Source: Spongiactinospora sp. TRM90649
GTDB taxonomy: Bacteria; Actinomycetota; Actinomycetes; Streptosporangiales; Streptosporangiaceae
Length of the DNA: 64,000 bases
Direction: 5' to 3'
Assembly: GCF_029382225.1 (NCBI RefSeq)
Contig: NZ_JARLTC010000014.1
Coordinates: 62,001 to 126,000, forward strand
Both the position numbers and the translations under genes were made by a program. This document shows positions 1 through 6,976 of this stretch, piece by piece. Each line of letters opens with the position of its first letter. The stretch's first letter is position 1. The notes under the pieces are model-generated. The model did no database searches, was not told the DNA's origin, and saw nothing but the letters and a program-made list of their open reading frames with translations.

Positions 1-1480
1 CGGGCTCTGCCTCTGCGGGTGCCGCTTCCGGCTCAGCCCGCTCCGACCGGCCCTGAGCCGTTTCCGGGGGCCACACACGCTGTGCGTCGGGAACCGGCGT
101 TCCGGAACCCGACCGCCCTCGGCGACGCCGCGCACTCGTCTCGGCCTCCGCCTCGTCCGAGGAACGGCCACTGGCAGCGGCACCGGCACCTGCTTGGTGT
201 CCCCTGCCGTCCGCCGTCGCGCCGGAGGCGGCACCGGCACCGACTATGGGACGGCCGGCGGCGGCGCTGTCGGAGCGGGCATCGCCGGCGGTGTGGCTGG
301 TGGGTGAGGCTGCGTCGCCGCCGGTGGCGGGCCTGGCCGAGGCGGCACTACCGGTGGTGTCGCTGCCGCTGGCGGGTTCGCCGCTGTCGGCGGGGTGGGG
401 GACGTTGGTGGTGGGCTTTGGGTGGGGGGTGTGGGCGGTGGGGGGCTTGGCGGTGGTGTTGCCGTCTACGGAGGCGGCGAGGCGACGGAGGCGGCGAAGG
501 GCGTCAGGGGCGATCGGCGGGATGGGCGCCGATGGGGCCTGGGCCGCGTGCTCGGTGGACGGGTCGGGGGTGGCGGCGGGCCACTCCGGCGACGTGGAGC
601 GGTCCTTGCCGCCCTGGAGGCCGCGCAGGCGGCGTGGGGCGCGCTCGGCCCGCCCAGGCGAGGACGCGTCGGCGGCCGGGCGCAGAGGGAACGACCGGTG
701 GCTCTCCGACGGGTCGGAGGCAGGGGATCCGATGGGGTCGAGGGCGGGTGGGGAGTTGGGACGGTCCGCGGAGGGGCGGTGCGGGGGGTCGGTCGCAGGG
801 GTTCGGAAGGCGACGGACGGCAGGGCCACCGACGGGCGGTCGGGCGGGGTGGCGGAGCCGCCCGCCGCCAGGGCGGGGGCGGCGCCCCGGCGTGCCGCGC
901 GGGCGCGGCCCCAGGACACCGGTTCGCGGGTGGACTGACCGGATGCCGCCTGGGCGACCTCGGGCGCGACCGGCGCGGTGGAGGCCGCCGCCGCGGCGGC
1001 GGCGACGGCCGGGCGGACCTGGCGGGCCGGGGTGGCGCGCTGCGGACGGCCGCGGGTCTTGGACGCGTGGCGGGCCTTGCGGGCGGCCTTGACGCGTACC
1101 GGCTCGGCCCTCGGCCCCACCTGCCAGACGCGGGCGTGGAAGGTGATCTCGGCGGGCTCGGCGCTCGGCGCCATCCGGCACCAGGTGCGCGGTTCACCGA
1201 GGTAGCGGAGGTGGGACTGCATGAGCTCGTTGAGCCGCTTGCTCTCGATCACCGGCCGGGTGGACAGCCAGGTGACCACGCCCGGCGGAACCAGGTATAC
1301 GACGTGCCATGGAGTGGCGAAGGGCAGCCCGACCAGCCAGAGCAGCAGCGACCAGGGAACGAGGACGCCCAGGAAGACACCGATCCACACGATTGGTAGC
1401 GGCATCGGCAGCCGTAGGTCGTACAGCTTGTAGAGCCGCTTCTCAATACGCCAGATATTGGTATACGTGGGCAGGTCCAC
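1..1480 (-). CDS. TcpE-family conjugal transfer membrane protein, 3' end off the window
   Basis: The frame is open from a GTG at 1480-1478 to the left edge, so at least 493 residues are visible and the C-terminus is missing. A strong ribosome site (GGAGGAG) lies just upstream. The N-terminus (DLPTYTNIWRIEKRLYKLYD) followed by two hydrophobic helices at about residues 28-70 (IVWIGVFLGVLVPWSLLLWL, then FATPWHVVYLVPPGVVTWL) is typical of TcpE, a small inner-membrane component of Gram-positive type IV conjugation systems. After about residue 130 the sequence becomes a Pro/Ala/Ser/Thr/Arg-rich, low-complexity tail of more than 350 residues. It is the third gene of a tcpC - small membrane protein - tcpE series, so a VirB4-like ATPase would be expected beyond the left edge. 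The family call rests on the N-terminal part only. Confidence 0.72.
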   Translation of the reverse strand, partial: MDLPTYTNIWRIEKRLYKLYDLRLPMPLPIVWIGVFLGVLVPWSLLLWLVGLPFATPWHVVYLVPPGVVTWLSTRPVIESKRLNELMQSHLRYLGEPRTWCRMAPSAEPAEITFHARVWQVGPRAEPVRVKAARKARHASKTRGRPQRATPARQVRPAVAAAAAAASTAPVAPEVAQAASGQSTREPVSWGRARAARRGAAPALAAGGSATPPDRPSVALPSVAFRTPATDPPHRPSADRPNSPPALDPIGSPASDPSESHRSFPLRPAADASSPGRAERAPRRLRGLQGGKDRSTSPEWPAATPDPSTEHAAQAPSAPIPPIAPDALRRLRRLAASVDGNTTAKPPTAHTPHPKPTTNVPHPADSGEPASGSDTTGSAASARPATGGDAASPTSHTAGDARSDSAAAGRPIVGAGAASGATADGRGHQAGAGAAASGRSSDEAEAETSARRRRGRSGSGTPVPDAQRVWPPETAQGRSERAEPEAAPAEAEP

Positions 1481-1616
1481 GCGCTCCTCCTCTCCGCACC
1501 TTAGAACCGTCGCGCTCGAACGGGCAGTACTTCGGTCGCCTCACTTCCCGGTGTCCGGATCACCTCATCCTTCAATGACCGCCCGGGCCCGTTCTCAACC
1601 CTTCATCGGGTGCCCA

Positions 1617-1928
1617 TCATTGAATGCCCAGCGCACCGGCTATGGCGCGTGCGGTCACTTCGATGATGTTCGGCACGTAGAAGATCACCCCGATCGCGAT
1701 CGCCAGAATGATGAACTGGACGAATCTCGTGATCTCTCGGGTGAAGAGGAAGAAAAGCGCGACGACGGACACGATCACCAGGAACAGCGGTCCGAAGAAC
1801 TGGCGCAGGAAGTCGGCCAGGCCCTGGGTGTCCACGCCCTCGGGGGCCGGGGTCGTGGGCGTTGCGGCGAGGTCCAGCGGTGTCGACGCCAGGTCGAGCG
1901 CGCTCAGCACCATGCTTTTCACGATCAA
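1617..1928 (-). CDS. small two-helix membrane protein of the Tcp conjugation locus (TcpD-like position)
   Basis: A 103-residue protein if started at the TTG at 1928-1926, which has GGAGGA six bases upstream; an in-frame GTG at 1922 is the alternative. It has a short polar N-terminus, then two adjacent membrane helices at about residues 49-67 (FGPLFLVIVSVVALFFLF) and 73-90 (VQFIILAIAIGVIFYV), and a short amphipathic end. No catalytic motif is visible. It lies between tcpC (40 bp upstream) and tcpE. The order tcpC, small membrane protein, tcpE matches clostridial pCW3-type tcp loci, where the middle gene is tcpD. Equivalence to TcpD is by position and topology only. Confidence 0.6.
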   Translation of the reverse strand: MIVKSMVLSALDLASTPLDLAATPTTPAPEGVDTQGLADFLRQFFGPLFLVIVSVVALFFLFTREITRFVQFIILAIAIGVIFYVPNIIEVTARAIAGALGIQ

Positions 1929-1968
1929 TTCTTGTCCTCCCGGGGGAATCGAGCGACCACTGACGTTC

Positions 1969-2979
1969 TCACCCCACGGACCCGCCTGCGCCGCGGATGT
2001 CCTGGACGAACCACTTACCGCCCTGTTTCTCAACGGTGAGGCGGTATGACTGTGTGAGCCTGCCCGCGGTCGCGGCCGGGGCCGACGGGTCGGGGCTGGG
2101 CGTCGCGGCCGGCGGCATGCTCCAGATGACGGTGGCCTCGATGTCGCGGATGGCGCCGCCGAGCGGCACCACGAGCCGCTCGATCTCGACGAAGGTGAAC
2201 GCGCCCTTGAAGTTCTCCAGCGGCTTGTTCCCGGTGACGAAACGACCCAGCGCGGCGGGGTCGGTACCGGCGTATGCCTGGAAGAAGAGCTGGAGCTGGG
2301 GCCGCAGTTCGTTGGCCGTGGCGTCGTCGAGGTCGGGCTCGGCCGACTGGGGCAGCGCGGGCTTCGCCGGCGCGGGCAGCACGCCGGGCCGGGCGGAGAC
2401 GACGAACTCGTCGCCCGAGTAGTAGACCGGGACCGAGAGCCGCATGCGGCGGTTGCCGGACTGGAAGATGAGCGTGACCACCGCGCGCTGGGAGTCGATC
2501 ACCTCGACGCCGTAGGGCTGGATGGCCCCGGCGGACATCTGGCCGGCGCCGTCCCATCCGAACTGGGCGTCGGCGCCTTCCGGCAGGAACGGCGCGAGCT
2601 TCCCGGCCCTTTCCTGCGGCCGGGTCGCGTCGAAATTCAGATAGACGGCGGCGAATTGAATGGCGAAAGAGGACGCCCGATCGGTGGGAAAGCCGGACGC
2701 GGATGGCTCGGCGCCCTGTCCGGCCGGAGTGGCGCCCTGCGTGAAACGCTCGAAAGGCGCACGAACCCCATTCACCACGATGACTACGATCACCGCCCAG
2801 AGCACCGCGCGCCCGATCCAGACGAGCCAGCGACCGCCGCCGCCGGACCATCGGCCGCGCCGGGCGCCGCCGCGCCCGCGCGGCGCGGGGACGTCGGGCC
2901 CGCCGGACTCAGGGTACGCCGACAGCTCCGGATCGCCAGGGACCCGTGGATCCTGCTGGACGATCGACCTTCGAGCCAT
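1969..2979 (-). CDS. TcpC-family conjugal transfer protein
   Basis: A 336-residue protein. The start ATG at 2979 follows GGAGG; a GTG codon lies immediately before it. The N-terminal 60 residues are cytoplasmic and Pro/Gly/Arg-rich. One membrane helix follows at about 66-84 (LVWIGRAVLWAVIVVIVVNG), then an extracytoplasmic region with two NTF2-like halves. The motif SFAIQFAAVYLNFD and the second half (LQLFFQAYAGTDPAALGRFV) are characteristic of TcpC, the bitopic VirB8-like scaffold of Gram-positive conjugation machines. It is first in a three-gene minus-strand operon with the TcpD-like and TcpE genes. Whether the element is mobile or a fixed chromosomal locus cannot be decided here because no relaxase, integrase or attachment site is visible. 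Confidence 0.8.
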   Translation of the reverse strand: MARRSIVQQDPRVPGDPELSAYPESGGPDVPAPRGRGGARRGRWSGGGGRWLVWIGRAVLWAVIVVIVVNGVRAPFERFTQGATPAGQGAEPSASGFPTDRASSFAIQFAAVYLNFDATRPQERAGKLAPFLPEGADAQFGWDGAGQMSAGAIQPYGVEVIDSQRAVVTLIFQSGNRRMRLSVPVYYSGDEFVVSARPGVLPAPAKPALPQSAEPDLDDATANELRPQLQLFFQAYAGTDPAALGRFVTGNKPLENFKGAFTFVEIERLVVPLGGAIRDIEATVIWSMPPAATPSPDPSAPAATAGRLTQSYRLTVEKQGGKWFVQDIRGAGGSVG

Positions 2980-3617
2980 CACGCCTCCGCTCGCGCCGAT
3001 CCCCACGGCATGGCGCGGTGTCGTCTTACTCTCGATCCCGTTATCGGTGGTGAAGCAATCACCCTAGCGGCCCCGCCAATTGTTCCAGGAAAGCCACGCC
3101 CATGCTGCAGGCATCACCGTAACCGAGCAAACCGGGTCTTCGTCCCCGTTGACCCGGCGCAGGCCGCCCGACCGAGGCCGAAAGCGGGTTAGAGCAGGCC
3201 AGAGGCCCCACAATTACCTAACAGCCACGTGTTGCTGTCCCCATCGTTCCTGGACTGTCGCGACCTGCACGTATGTGGCCGTCCGGCGACACGATGGCAC
3301 GCCCGTGACACGCACGCGCGCACTCGCGGCCGGGCAGGGAGCGTCAGGACACGCCCATGGCGCCACACCGATTCGGTCTCGCCGGTCTCGCCGGGGGATC
3401 CGATGCGGTAGGGCACCGCCTGCCGTCCCGTCGCGGCCCCCTAAGACGGCTGCGGCGCTCGGGCCGTCACACCGTCCGGGGCCCGATCACAGTCCGGCCC
3501 CCGACCGTCGCGCTCCCCGATTCCCCAAAAACGACCCAGAAACCCGGAGAAAACACCTCGCTACCCAGCGTTCCACAGCGTTGTTGCCAAATCGGTAATG
3601 ACGAGTAAACCCGTTAT
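2980..3617. other. 638-bp stretch without a supported gene
   Basis: Open frames here are short, lack ribosome sites and have amino-acid compositions typical of antisense GC-rich DNA. The part at about 3010-3240 is somewhat richer in A and T than the surroundings and probably carries the promoter of the tcpC operon. I found no tRNA, no convincing inverted repeat pair and no integrase remnant. Confidence 0.5.
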
Positions 3618-3872
3618 TCAGGACCGCTCATCGGCGGCCAGCCGTGCGCCGAACTCGTCCAGTTCCGCCGCCAGTCGCGAACTCTCGGGTACGGCACGCG
3701 GCAATCGCGAATACATCGCCGTGCCGAACCCCGCCACCCGCACGATGTGGTCGATCAGCCCTCGCGGTCGGTCGGCCACGGGAGCGACGGGTGGGCGATG
3801 AACAGCGAGACGCACCCGTGCGCGGCCGACCACAGGCCGAGGGCGAGGGTCTCCGGATCGCCGTCGACGCTG
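3618..3872 (-). pseudogene. C-terminal remnant of a TetR/AcrR-type regulator with a frameshift
   Basis: Reading the minus strand from about 3872, the frame gives DGDPETLALGLWSAAHGCVS then LFIAHPSLPWPTDREG and stops at a TGA near 3755-3757. Adding one base there restores LIDHIVRVAGFGTAMYSRLP and the frame continues to a stop at 3618. The joined sequence reads like the ligand-binding C-terminal half of a TetR regulator (ETLALGLWSAAHG is a common motif in that family). No DNA-binding N-terminus is present upstream, because the sequence changes there into a thioesterase-like fragment on the other strand. The gene is therefore both truncated and frameshifted. A sequencing error could explain the frameshift but not the missing N-terminus. 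Confidence 0.6.
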
Positions 3873-3881
3873 ACCTCGCAG

Positions 3882-3980
3882 GGCGCGGGCCGGTTCGGGG
3901 CCGTGCTGGACGAGCAGTGGAGCGTCAACGCCCGGCCGCACGGAGGCTACCTGCTGGCCGTCCTGGGACGGGCCGCCGTC
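3882..3980 (+). pseudogene. fragment of an acyl-CoA thioesterase-like gene
   Basis: About 33 codons read GAGRFGAVLDEQWSV then NARPHGGYLLAVLGRAAV. This matches the start of hot-dog-fold acyl-CoA thioesterases (pattern: F, two to four residues, LDE.WSV..RPHGGYLLA.L.RAA). No start codon with a ribosome site precedes it. After residue V at 3980 the similarity ends and the frame runs into the 3' end of the MFS gene. It lies head to head with the TetR remnant, a common arrangement of a regulator and its target, so both are probably leftovers of one divergent pair removed by deletion. Identification is from pattern recognition of a short stretch. Confidence 0.45.
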
Positions 3981-4035
3981 GAGGAGAGCGGCGAGGGCCG
4001 CCGTCCGCCTCCCGACCGGCTGAGCACCGGGGCGT

Positions 4036-5232
4036 TCACGCCCGCGCCGCCGGGGCACGGCGGACCGTCCAGGTGAGGGCCGCCGCGGCGAGCATGAGCA
4101 CCGCCGCGATGTACGGCAGCGCCACCGCGCCCCACCGCTCCAGCCCGAGTGCGCCCACCGCCCCCGACAGGGACACCGCCAGGTAGAGAGCCGACTGATA
4201 GAGGGACGTGACCATTCCCGATCCCCCGTCCGCCAGCCCGATCACCAGGTGCTGCTGCGGCGTGGTGATCGAGAACGAGAAGAACCCGGACACCGCGACG
4301 GCGATCACGGCGGCGGCCGTCCCGGCCCGCCCGAGGGGCATGAGGGCGAAGACCGCCGCCAGGACCGGCGTCACGACGAGGATCACCCGCCGGGGGCCGC
4401 GCCGGTCCGAGAGCCGCCCGGCGGTGAGGTTGCCCGCCGTACCGGCGAGCCCGAAGACCAGCAGCAGCGCGGCCAGCGCGGTGGGACCGGAGGCGGCGGG
4501 CGCGAAGATCTCGCTGATGTACGTGTAGGGGATGTAGATCCCGGTGAAGGCGACCACGGTGCCGAGCAGCACCGTCACCACGGAGCGGCTGCCGAGCGGG
4601 GCCAGGAAGGCGCGCATCCCCGCGCCGCTCGCCCGTCCGGCGGCGGGCAGGCGGAAGGCGATCGCCGGGGCGGCGAGCAGCGCCAGGCCGGTGACGAACC
4701 ACATGGTGGCCCGCCAGTCGAGCGCGCCGCCCACGATCGTGCCCAGCGGCGCGCCGAGGATCAGCGAGGACGTCAGGCCGAACATCACGATCGCGATGGC
4801 GCCCCCGCGACGGCTCTCCCCCGCCAGCGCCGCGGCCGTCGCGCTCGCCGTGGCGGTGAACAGGGCCGCCCCGGCCGCCGCGACCGCGCGGGAGGCCAGG
4901 ACCAGGCCGTAGCCGGGGGCCAGCGCGGTGATCGCGTTGCCGATCGCGAACACGGCGAGCGCGACGATCAGGACGGTCCGCCGCGACCAGGAGGCGGTGA
5001 GGATCGCCAGGATCGGCGCGAGCACGGCGTAGGCGATGGAGAACACCGTGACGAGCTGCCCGGCCGCCGCCACGCTCACGTGCAGGGACGCGGCGATGGG
5101 CGGGAGCAGCCCGGCGACGACGAAGCCGTCCGTGCCGACGGCGAACGCGCCGAAGGCGAGCACCGCCGCGTGGCCCCGCCAGCGGGCGGCGGCCGGGCTC
5201 TCGGCCGGGGTGGCGGAAGTTGTCGAGGTCAT
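4036..5232 (-). CDS. MFS drug-efflux transporter (DHA1 / Cmx-type)
   Basis: A 398-residue integral membrane protein with twelve predicted helices and short loops, the usual length for DHA1 drug:proton antiporters. The first helices (AVLAFGAFAVGTDGFVVAGL) carry the acidic residue typical of this family. A loop between helices 2 and 3 (LTASWSRRTVLIV) corresponds to MFS motif A in degenerate form, and a second half-repeat (LTAGRLSDRRGPRRVILVV, at 4379-4435) follows. It is divergent from an ArsR gene, with an inverted repeat in the 95-bp gap, so it is probably repressed by that regulator and induced by a ligand. The substrate cannot be inferred. ATG start with GAAGG six bases upstream. Confidence 0.85.
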   Translation of the reverse strand: MTSTTSATPAESPAAARWRGHAAVLAFGAFAVGTDGFVVAGLLPPIAASLHVSVAAAGQLVTVFSIAYAVLAPILAILTASWSRRTVLIVALAVFAIGNAITALAPGYGLVLASRAVAAAGAALFTATASATAAALAGESRRGGAIAIVMFGLTSSLILGAPLGTIVGGALDWRATMWFVTGLALLAAPAIAFRLPAAGRASGAGMRAFLAPLGSRSVVTVLLGTVVAFTGIYIPYTYISEIFAPAASGPTALAALLLVFGLAGTAGNLTAGRLSDRRGPRRVILVVTPVLAAVFALMPLGRAGTAAAVIAVAVSGFFSFSITTPQQHLVIGLADGGSGMVTSLYQSALYLAVSLSGAVGALGLERWGAVALPYIAAVLMLAAAALTWTVRRAPAARA

Positions 5233-5260
5233 CGGGAACCTTCCGATGGGTGTCAGCTAT

Positions 5261-5276
5261 TACGACGCTCATCGTA
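5261..5276. promoter_or_regulatory. probable ArsR operator
   Basis: Perfect inverted repeat TACGA-cgctca-TCGTA between the divergent MFS and ArsR genes. Further half-site-like copies (TATCGTAG at 5293-5300 and CCGATG at 5243 and 5285) lie in the same gap. Binding by the adjacent ArsR protein is inferred from position and symmetry. Confidence 0.5.
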
Positions 5277-5327
5277 ACTCTGTTCCGATGTGTATCGTAG
5301 TTGGGGAGCACGATCGGTGGAGGTTCG

Positions 5328-5657
5328 ATGGAGACCTGGCTGGCACAGCCCGATCTCGACGAGATCGAGATCGGCACGATCCTCGCCGCGCTGGCCGACC
5401 CGATCCGCCTACGGATGATCCACCTGCTCGACGAGCTGGGCGAGTCCACCTGCACCGCGCTCGACCTGCCGGTGAAGGTCTCCACCGTCTCGCACCACAT
5501 GAACGTCCTGCGGCACAGCGGCCTGGTCTCGACCAGGCTCGTCGGCACCGCGCGCCCCAGCCGCCTGCGCCGCGACGACCTGGAGCGCAGGTTCCCCGGC
5601 CTGCTGACCTCGATCCTCGCCGCCACCCCGCCGCGGCGGCACGACCAGCCGGACTGA
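5328..5657 (+). CDS. ArsR-family winged-helix repressor
   Basis: A 109-residue protein. The ATG at 5328 is preferred over an upstream TTG at 5301 because GGTGGAGG sits four bases before it. The winged-helix domain spans about residues 12-85, with the motif LADPIRLRMIHLLDE and recognition helix around STVSHHMNVLRHSGLV, typical of ArsR/SmtB proteins. No metal-binding ELCVC-type motif is seen and the single cysteine is in ESTCTALDL, so a non-metal inducer is more likely. It is divergent from an MFS exporter and shares its regulatory gap, which suggests autorepression plus control of the exporter. Confidence 0.88.
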   Translation: METWLAQPDLDEIEIGTILAALADPIRLRMIHLLDELGESTCTALDLPVKVSTVSHHMNVLRHSGLVSTRLVGTARPSRLRRDDLERRFPGLLTSILAATPPRRHDQPD

Positions 5658-5670
5658 CCGGACGCCGGGC

Positions 5671-6222
5671 TCAGACCACCGTCATCCACTCCTGGTTCGG
5701 CGCGTACGGCCAGTGGCAGCTCCACTGCCACACGTCGGCCCCGTCGAAGGTGTCACCCCAGGCCACGTCCATGCACGAGGCGTGGTTGGCGTGCTTGGGC
5801 TGGTGGTGGTAGTAGGACGGCGCACTCGTGTAGCCGAGCCACCACTTCTGGTGCGCGGCCCCCGCGCAGGTCGAGATCACGATGTCGGTGCCGTTCGCCA
5901 GGCCGCCGCCGCTCACCGTGAGGCACTTGTTGCTGTGCACGTTCTTGATCCAGTAGAACGGCGGGTCGCCGTAGACCTTACCGAAGATCCACCGCTGGTT
6001 GGATCCGCCGTGGCAGGTCCACAGCCACACGTTGGCGCCGTCGTGGGTGCCGTAGCCGGCGACGTCGAGGCATTTCCCGGACTGCTTGGAGACGATCATG
6101 ACCGCCACGGCGCCCTGTGCCGGGGTGGTGGCGGCCAGCGACAGTGCGAGGACGGCGGCCAGCAGGGCGACGCGCTTCAGGTACGCCGCCACGCGCCCGC
6201 CGGGGAGTGATCCGGATCTCAA
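5671..6222 (-). CDS. secreted ricin-type beta-trefoil lectin
   Basis: A 183-residue protein from a TTG at 6222 that follows GGAGGTCACC; longer upstream starts lack a ribosome site. Residues 1-38 form a signal peptide (VALLAAVLALSLAATTPAQGA). The mature protein is a single R-type lectin trefoil with three QxW motifs (SNQRW, AHQKW, PNQEW) and paired cysteines (SGKCLD...LWTC, SNKCLT...ISTC, HASCMD...QWSC), one set per lobe. Such modules bind galactose- or xylan-type sugars and usually sit beside a hydrolase domain, but here the lectin stands alone. It shares its 5' region with the divergent TetR gene at 6392, so it may be under the same control. Confidence 0.85.
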   Translation of the reverse strand: MRSGSLPGGRVAAYLKRVALLAAVLALSLAATTPAQGAVAVMIVSKQSGKCLDVAGYGTHDGANVWLWTCHGGSNQRWIFGKVYGDPPFYWIKNVHSNKCLTVSGGGLANGTDIVISTCAGAAHQKWWLGYTSAPSYYHHQPKHANHASCMDVAWGDTFDGADVWQWSCHWPYAPNQEWMTVV

Positions 6223-6357
6223 GGTGACCTCCAGGTCGGTGATCCGGCCCCAGAAAAGGGCCGGGTCACTCGATGATCGGAACCCGGACGCCGCAGGTGA
6301 AGGCCGCCGGAATTCTCCGTACAAGCCCGTACAAGGCAGCCAAGGACTGACGTTCGT

Positions 6358-6389
6358 CTACAACGTACACATTCCTGTGTACAGTGTAG
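6358..6389. promoter_or_regulatory. TetR operator palindrome
   Basis: A perfect core GTACACA-ttcc-TGTGTAC (6365-6382) is extended outward to CTACA and TGTAG, giving a 32-bp palindrome with only two mismatched pairs. It ends two bases before the TetR start codon and lies between the divergent lectin and TetR genes. Size and symmetry fit a TetR dimer or dimer-pair site, and its placement implies autorepression of the TetR-acyltransferase pair. Confidence 0.68.
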
Positions 6390-6391
6390 AC

Positions 6392-6976
6392 ATGGTCGAG
6401 AAACGAACCACCGAGAGGATCGCCACGGCGGCGCTGAAGATCCTTCTGGACGAGGGGGCCCAGGCGGTCACCATGCGCCGGGTCGCCACCGACGCCGGTG
6501 TCACCGCCATGGCCACCTACCGGCACTACTCCAACCGCGAGGCGCTGCTGCGCGCCGTCGCCGACGAGGCGATCGCCCAGGTGACCAAGGATTGGCAGGC
6601 ACGGCGCGACGCCGGCACCTTCGAGGCCCGCCTCGACGGGCTGACGGACGCCTTCCTCGACTTCGCGCTCGGGATGCCGAAGCTCTACACCTTCGTGGTC
6701 GCCGAGCTGCGCGACGACGCGCTGCGCTTCCCCGGCGACTTCCGCGACGGCGGCAGCCCCGTCTTCGCCCCGGTGCTGGAGGCGGTGGCACAGAGCATCG
6801 AGGAGGGCGAACTGCGGGCCGACGACGACCCGCTGGAGGTCACGCTCGCCATCGTCACCCCGGCGATGGGCCTGGTCCAGCTCTACCACGGCGGCCGCAT
6901 GGAGATGCCGGAGGCCGACTTCCGCGCCCTGTGCAAGCGGACCATCAGGAGGGTGATCCATGGTCTCCGTCCGTGA
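6392..6976 (+). CDS. TetR/AcrR-family regulator
   Basis: A 194-residue repressor. The ATG at 6392 is chosen because homology begins there and the 32-bp palindrome ends just upstream; the frame is open far upstream but that part is not coding. Helix-turn-helix at about residues 8-52 (TERIATAALKILLDEGAQAV, then DAGVTAMATYRHYSNREALL), followed by an all-helical ligand-binding domain. It has no separate ribosome site, so it may be translated from a very short leader. Its 3' end overlaps the next gene by 17 nt, so the two are co-transcribed and probably translationally coupled. Confidence 0.88.
   Translation: MVEKRTTERIATAALKILLDEGAQAVTMRRVATDAGVTAMATYRHYSNREALLRAVADEAIAQVTKDWQARRDAGTFEARLDGLTDAFLDFALGMPKLYTFVVAELRDDALRFPGDFRDGGSPVFAPVLEAVAQSIEEGELRADDDPLEVTLAIVTPAMGLVQLYHGGRMEMPEADFRALCKRTIRRVIHGLRP

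Noticed and set aside
395-1399. 334-codon plus-strand frame across the TcpE tail
   Set aside because: Gly/Arg/Val-rich composition typical of the antisense of Ala/Pro-rich coding sequence; the minus-strand frame has a TcpE N-terminus and a ribosome site.
3189-3416. 75-codon minus-strand frame in the gap
   Set aside because: No ribosome site, irregular composition and no recognisable motif.
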